Assembly (NCBI GenBank): GCA_017882065.1
Contig: JADGQD010000022.1
Location: 1-16,336 of the forward strand
DNA length: 16,336 bases
Direction: 5' to 3'
Origin: Anaerolineales bacterium
Lineage (GTDB): Bacteria > Chloroflexota > Anaerolineae > Anaerolineales > Villigracilaceae
The notes under the pieces were generated by a model, which worked only from the letters and a program-made list of their open reading frames with translations, ran no database searches and was not told the DNA's origin. Below, in pieces: positions 15,001 through 16,336 of this stretch (position 1 is the first letter of the stretch; every line of letters begins with the position of its first letter). Position numbers and translations under genes: made by a program.

Positions 15001-15274
15001 TGCTGAGTGGCCGGTGGACGGCTGGTACGGGCAGTCTGTGGAGAATAAGCCCTTCATCGCCGTGGATGCGACCGGCAACGTCTCCATTACGGACCCGGAA
15101 CTGTGCCGCCTGATCACCTTCTCGCCCGGGGGACAGCCGGTCCGCGTGTGGGATGGCTGCCCGGAAGGCACGTTGCTCCTGCCCAGCGGTATCGCCTCCG
15201 ATGGCTCTGGCGGCCTGTGGGTCACGAATGCCGGGAACGGGACGCTGGTCCACTTCCAGGCGCAGAACCCATAA
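12023..15274 (+). CDS. GT-C glycosyltransferase (Agl23/TIGR03663-like) fused to an NHL beta-propeller
   Basis: A 1083-aa protein in two parts. Residues 20 to about 550 form a polytopic membrane domain of the dolichyl-phosphate-mannose mannosyltransferase (GT-C) type. The first external loop has MSHDEINH at 48-55 with the expected acidic pair, YARNESY is at 144-150, and TYAGEKMPWLTIH at 482-494 is a signature I associate with TIGR03663 (Agl23-like). A soluble region (about 560-790) follows, with Trp/Tyr-rich patches. Residues 795-1083 hold about six NHL-type repeats, of the form P.GVAVD..G.VYVAD..N.RIQ.F, which should close a beta-propeller outside the cell. The likely role is transfer of a lipid-linked sugar to an envelope glycan or protein, with the propeller binding the target; the substrate cannot be read from sequence. 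The start is the ATG at 12023 (or 12026). Confidence 0.85.
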   Translation: MMPTREKPSLLDTPLKRWFPLNVETLLVVLLLAVAVVSRFYDLGARTMSHDEINHVVPTFSLYSGNGYKYDPMSHGPFQYHMMALSYALFGDNDFTTRIPAAVLSIAAFLVVVFAFRRYLGRTGALVAGALIIISPLMLFYARYARNESYIVLWGILTIYAILRYLERGEAWALFLFTAVNALHFTDKATSYMFAAEEFLFLAAYFVDRVSRREWQSGRRRAFFLLGLALTVVLLAAAAGFYLSNKPTADTAAEQVRTMIIVVSILAAGGVGALVWSGASLALGLGWAGIKSERVADMLLLLGTFILPLLSAIPIKLMGYTPLDYTTTGMLRVAGVAAALAAIGIALGLWWFGRKWLFHAALFFVPFILLYSTFFTNPEGIVGGLVGALSYWTEQQAVARGGQPLYYYELLMIPMYEFLPALGTVVAAGIASRVRLWQSQPGQPFTRPQADPSTSSGQAATPPVPVAALLVFWSVSSLAVFTYAGEKMPWLTIHIALPMILSTAWAIGWLVETVPWGKVSVWVFRNYARLAILVLFGLLAMQTGRDAFRAAYINYDYATEYLVYAHAAPLPKELFGQIEELSIRTTGTTTDIVVAYDNDVRYPYWWYMRRFTNKIDFDVNPTRDARRALVIAVGDANLTKITPVVRQDYFEFAGMRLWWPNMDYWNLKWGTIESERTSALQTEYAGTDKIMPAMNILGYLEYAWPHIKPFFTDAQVRNAVFQIWFNDDFTEWGALKNSTAYTLTDWGVANRMHYYIRKDIAAQLWPYGASAQALVTPVDPYAAITTTASPDLVLGAAGTEPGQFQSPRAVAVAADGSLYVVDSMNDRIQHLSQDGKVLQVWGTRADTSQGEAPGGTFNEPWGIAVAPDGSVYVADTWNYRIQKFTAEGKFVSMWGFFGQAADAPEAFYGPRGVAVDTQGRVYVADTGNKRIVVFGPDGEYITQFGTPGMGLGQLDEPVAVALDAAGNVYVTDTWNQRVQVFAPAADGLVYTAIAEWPVDGWYGQSVENKPFIAVDATGNVSITDPELCRLITFSPGGQPVRVWDGCPEGTLLLPSGIASDGSGGLWVTNAGNGTLVHFQAQNP
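13376..13398 (+). repeat. Interspersed CCTTCGACAAGCTCAGG-type repeat inside the GT-C gene
   Basis: CCTTCGACAAGCTCAGG followed by GCAAGC matches a short interspersed repeat I recall from many Chloroflexota and other environmental genomes. It is read in frame as PSTSSGQA (residues 452-459), in a loop between two membrane helices (about 416-434 and 463-482). The surrounding Pro/Gln/Ala-rich linker is unlike the flanking helices. Confidence 0.7.
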
Positions 15275-15280
15275 ATCGGA

Positions 15281-15400
15281 AGAGCTGTCCAAAAAGTGGG
15301 GCAAGATGGCATCTTGCCGTTACATCTACCACAAATACAAAACGGAGACTACCTAACTTGGTGGTCTCCGTGATATTAACGGGCTTTTTGGACAGCCTCT
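15281..15400. mobile_element. MITE-like element with terminal inverted repeats and two internal hairpins
   Basis: The ends carry a perfect 13-bp inverted repeat, GCTGTCCAAAAAG at 15284-15296 and its complement at 15384-15396, extending outward to GAG with one missing base on the left. Inside are two further hairpins: an 8-bp stem at 15300-15307/15311-15318 with a GGC loop, and a 12-bp stem with one G.T pair at 15342-15353/15360-15371. The element is about 120 bp with no coding capacity. The ends resemble IS5/IS1182-type termini from memory. No clear target duplication is seen. It lies 6 nt after the glycosyltransferase stop, between two convergent genes, and could also act as a terminator. 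Confidence 0.6.
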
Positions 15401-15475
15401 GAACTACCTGCGGATTGTGGTCACGATGAAGTGCGACAAGCTCTTCGATAATAATTGGTATGGCAGAGAAATCTG
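15401..15475. other. Remainder of the convergent intergenic region
   Basis: After the MITE-like element nothing recognisable is found except a 5-bp hairpin with a GAAA loop (15463-15476, GCAGA/TCTGC) followed on the plus strand by a T-rich run. It is too weak to call a terminator with confidence. Confidence 0.3.
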
Positions 15476-15955
15476 CTATTCCTTTTTATGCCCGAAAATC
15501 AGCCTGTAGTACCACGACCCAAGACACCAGAGCGAAGTGGTGAGGATTGTGCTCCCTATGACAACCATTCCTCCCAGGATAAACCCCAACACCGATAGCC
15601 CATAATAGAAAGACAAGGCTGAACCAGCCAGCAAGATAGTGGAAAGAATGTAGGAAAACCGTCGCGGCTTTGGCGTGGATGGCAGCGGGGGCGCATGGAA
15701 TAAATGGCGAACACCGAGGTTGTAAACCAGATCAATAAGCATGCCGCTGGGGAATAGGGCTCCACTAAGGGTAACAAGTGCCATCGACCCAAGCCAAATG
15801 GGCGACTGCAAGGCCAGTCCGATCGCAATCAAGATGGTGCCTACCGCGGGCGTGAACCGCAATGGCAACGCGTAGTGGGATTTAGCCTCATCATCAAGTT
15901 TTCCAAATCCTTGCTTATTTAGGTTACTCTTCGTAAAAGCACTAAGTTTTGCCAT
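15476..15955 (-). CDS. DUF4395-like membrane protein
   Basis: A 159-aa protein from the ATG at 15955, which has an AGAGGA ribosome site about 8 nt upstream; a TTG two codons earlier is less well placed. After a polar N-terminus of about 30 residues there are four membrane segments in two pairs, the pairs separated by a loop with HAPPLPSTPKPRRFSY. The layout of paired helices, the Pro-rich loop before RRF, and a final helix ending in SLWCLGSWYYRLIFG resemble DUF4395, in which that end is usually FCLGC; here the second Cys is Ser. The function of the family is unknown; members often sit near thioredoxin-like or rhodanese genes. Base composition is visibly more AT-rich than the dcw and glycosyltransferase genes, suggesting a different origin or weaker codon selection. 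Confidence 0.65.
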   Translation of the reverse strand: MAKLSAFTKSNLNKQGFGKLDDEAKSHYALPLRFTPAVGTILIAIGLALQSPIWLGSMALVTLSGALFPSGMLIDLVYNLGVRHLFHAPPLPSTPKPRRFSYILSTILLAGSALSFYYGLSVLGFILGGMVVIGSTILTTSLWCLGSWYYRLIFGHKKE

Positions 15956-15989
15956 TTTCAAAATCCTCTTTCTGTCTGGGATCGATCGC

Positions 15990-16007
15990 GTGATTCAAGT
16001 GAATCAC
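15990..16007 (-). promoter_or_regulatory. Perfect palindrome in the leader of the DUF4395-like gene
   Basis: GTGATTC (15990-15996) and GAATCAC (16001-16007) form a 7-bp stem with a 4-nt loop, 35 nt upstream of the start codon. No T-run follows on either strand, so a terminator is unlikely; an operator or leader hairpin is possible. Confidence 0.35.
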
Positions 16008-16043
16008 CTTTGGGATATTTTACATATGACAAATTTCTCATCC

Positions 16044-16058
16044 TGTAATAACATTACA
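16044..16058 (-). promoter_or_regulatory. Palindrome TGTAATAACATTACA, possible operator
   Basis: A perfect 6-bp inverted repeat with a 3-nt centre, about 90 nt upstream of the DUF4395-like gene. Its symmetry and length are typical of a dimeric repressor site. A weak -35/-10 pair (ATTACA at 16049-16044, TATGTA at 16026-16021, 17 bp apart on the minus strand) would overlap it. Confidence 0.35.
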
Positions 16059-16119
16059 ACAAATCCATACAGCGGTAAAGCGGTTTTTTGATTCCTACAC
16101 ATGCATGTCGCTGTTACGG

Positions 16120-16336
16120 CTAAACTTCCGGGGTGAGTGTACTTCTTATTTTTTTGAGCACCGGCGAGGCCAATTTTTCCCACACCAGTTTCGCCATCAG
16201 TCCCGCCCGCCAGAAGGCCACCGCCGCCATCCCATGCGCCAGCACCGCGAAAAACGGTGGTGTCTGGAACGTGTAATACGTCCAGCACTGGCGCGTGGTG
16301 CCCCACACCTCCAGGAAGTACCCCAACCCCGCCCCG
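16120..16336 (-). CDS. C-terminal end of an unrecognised membrane protein (cut by window edge)
   Basis: The minus-strand frame is open from the right edge to the TAG at 16120, giving 71 complete codons and no internal ATG that would be a natural start at the edge. It contains the striking stretch GYFLEVWGTTRQCWTYYT near its beginning, then PPFFAVLAHGMAAVAFWRAG, a membrane helix, and a short basic tail. The aromatic and Cys-rich loop followed by a helix suggests the last part of a polytopic enzyme or carrier. I do not recognise the family. It is in the same direction as the DUF4395-like gene, about 160 nt upstream, with two palindromes between them. Confidence 0.6.
   Translation of the reverse strand, partial: GAGLGYFLEVWGTTRQCWTYYTFQTPPFFAVLAHGMAAVAFWRAGLMAKLVWEKLASPVLKKIRSTLTPEV

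Noticed and set aside
15434..15443. Possible second copy of the CGACAAGCTC repeat
   Set aside because: Only 10 bases match the copy at 13380-13389 and the flanks differ, so chance is a sufficient explanation.
15463..15490. Possible intrinsic terminator with a GAAA loop before a T-rich run
   Set aside because: The stem is only 5 bp and overlaps the end of the DUF4395-like gene; too weak to call.
16099..16108. Palindrome ACATGCATGT
   Set aside because: A 10-bp perfect palindrome without a loop or promoter context occurs often by chance.

Overview
The window is a stretch of bacterial chromosome, GC-rich across most of its length. It looks like Chloroflexota, probably Anaerolineae. This assignment is an inference from three things: the style of the cell-wall proteins (for example the MurG and MraY motif variants), a GT-C glycosyltransferase fused to an NHL propeller, and a short interspersed repeat of the CCTTCGACAAGCTCAGG type lying inside a coding sequence. 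No rRNA or tRNA is present to fix the taxonomy.

Region 1 (1-10793, minus strand) is a compact division and cell wall (dcw) cluster. In transcription order it reads mraZ, rsmH, ftsL-like, ftsI-type PBP, murF, mraY, murD, ftsW, murG, a CvpA-like membrane gene, and the start of murC, which runs off the left edge. Genes overlap or are separated by a few bases, except for about 80 nt between rsmH and ftsL, so this is probably one long operon. It covers late cytoplasmic precursor synthesis (MurC, MurD, MurF), lipid I and lipid II formation (MraY, MurG), and septal polymerisation and cross-linking (FtsW with the PBP, plus FtsL). murE, normally between ftsI and murF, is absent. The operon starts at a well-formed promoter followed by three GTGGGA repeats spaced exactly 10 bp apart, the classic MraZ operator, so autoregulation by MraZ is very likely.

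Region 2 (10961-15274, plus strand) is divergent from the dcw operon. It holds a class I SAM-dependent methyltransferase related to the RlmI group, then a 1083-residue membrane protein combining an Agl23/TIGR03663-like GT-C glycosyltransferase with a C-terminal NHL beta-propeller. Both genes carry short hairpin-forming repeats inserted in frame. The large gene has an extended -10 element placed so that its mRNA would be leaderless.

Region 3 (15275-16336) is visibly more AT-rich. It contains a roughly 120-bp element with terminal inverted repeats and two internal hairpins (MITE-like), a DUF4395-type membrane protein on the minus strand, a 160-bp intergenic stretch with two clean palindromes, and the C-terminal end of an unrecognised membrane protein cut by the right edge.

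I found no CRISPR array, complete insertion sequence, tRNA or rRNA. The most unusual material is the set of small structured repeats (three loci, two of them inside genes), the MITE-like element and the GT-C/NHL fusion, rather than a new multi-gene system.
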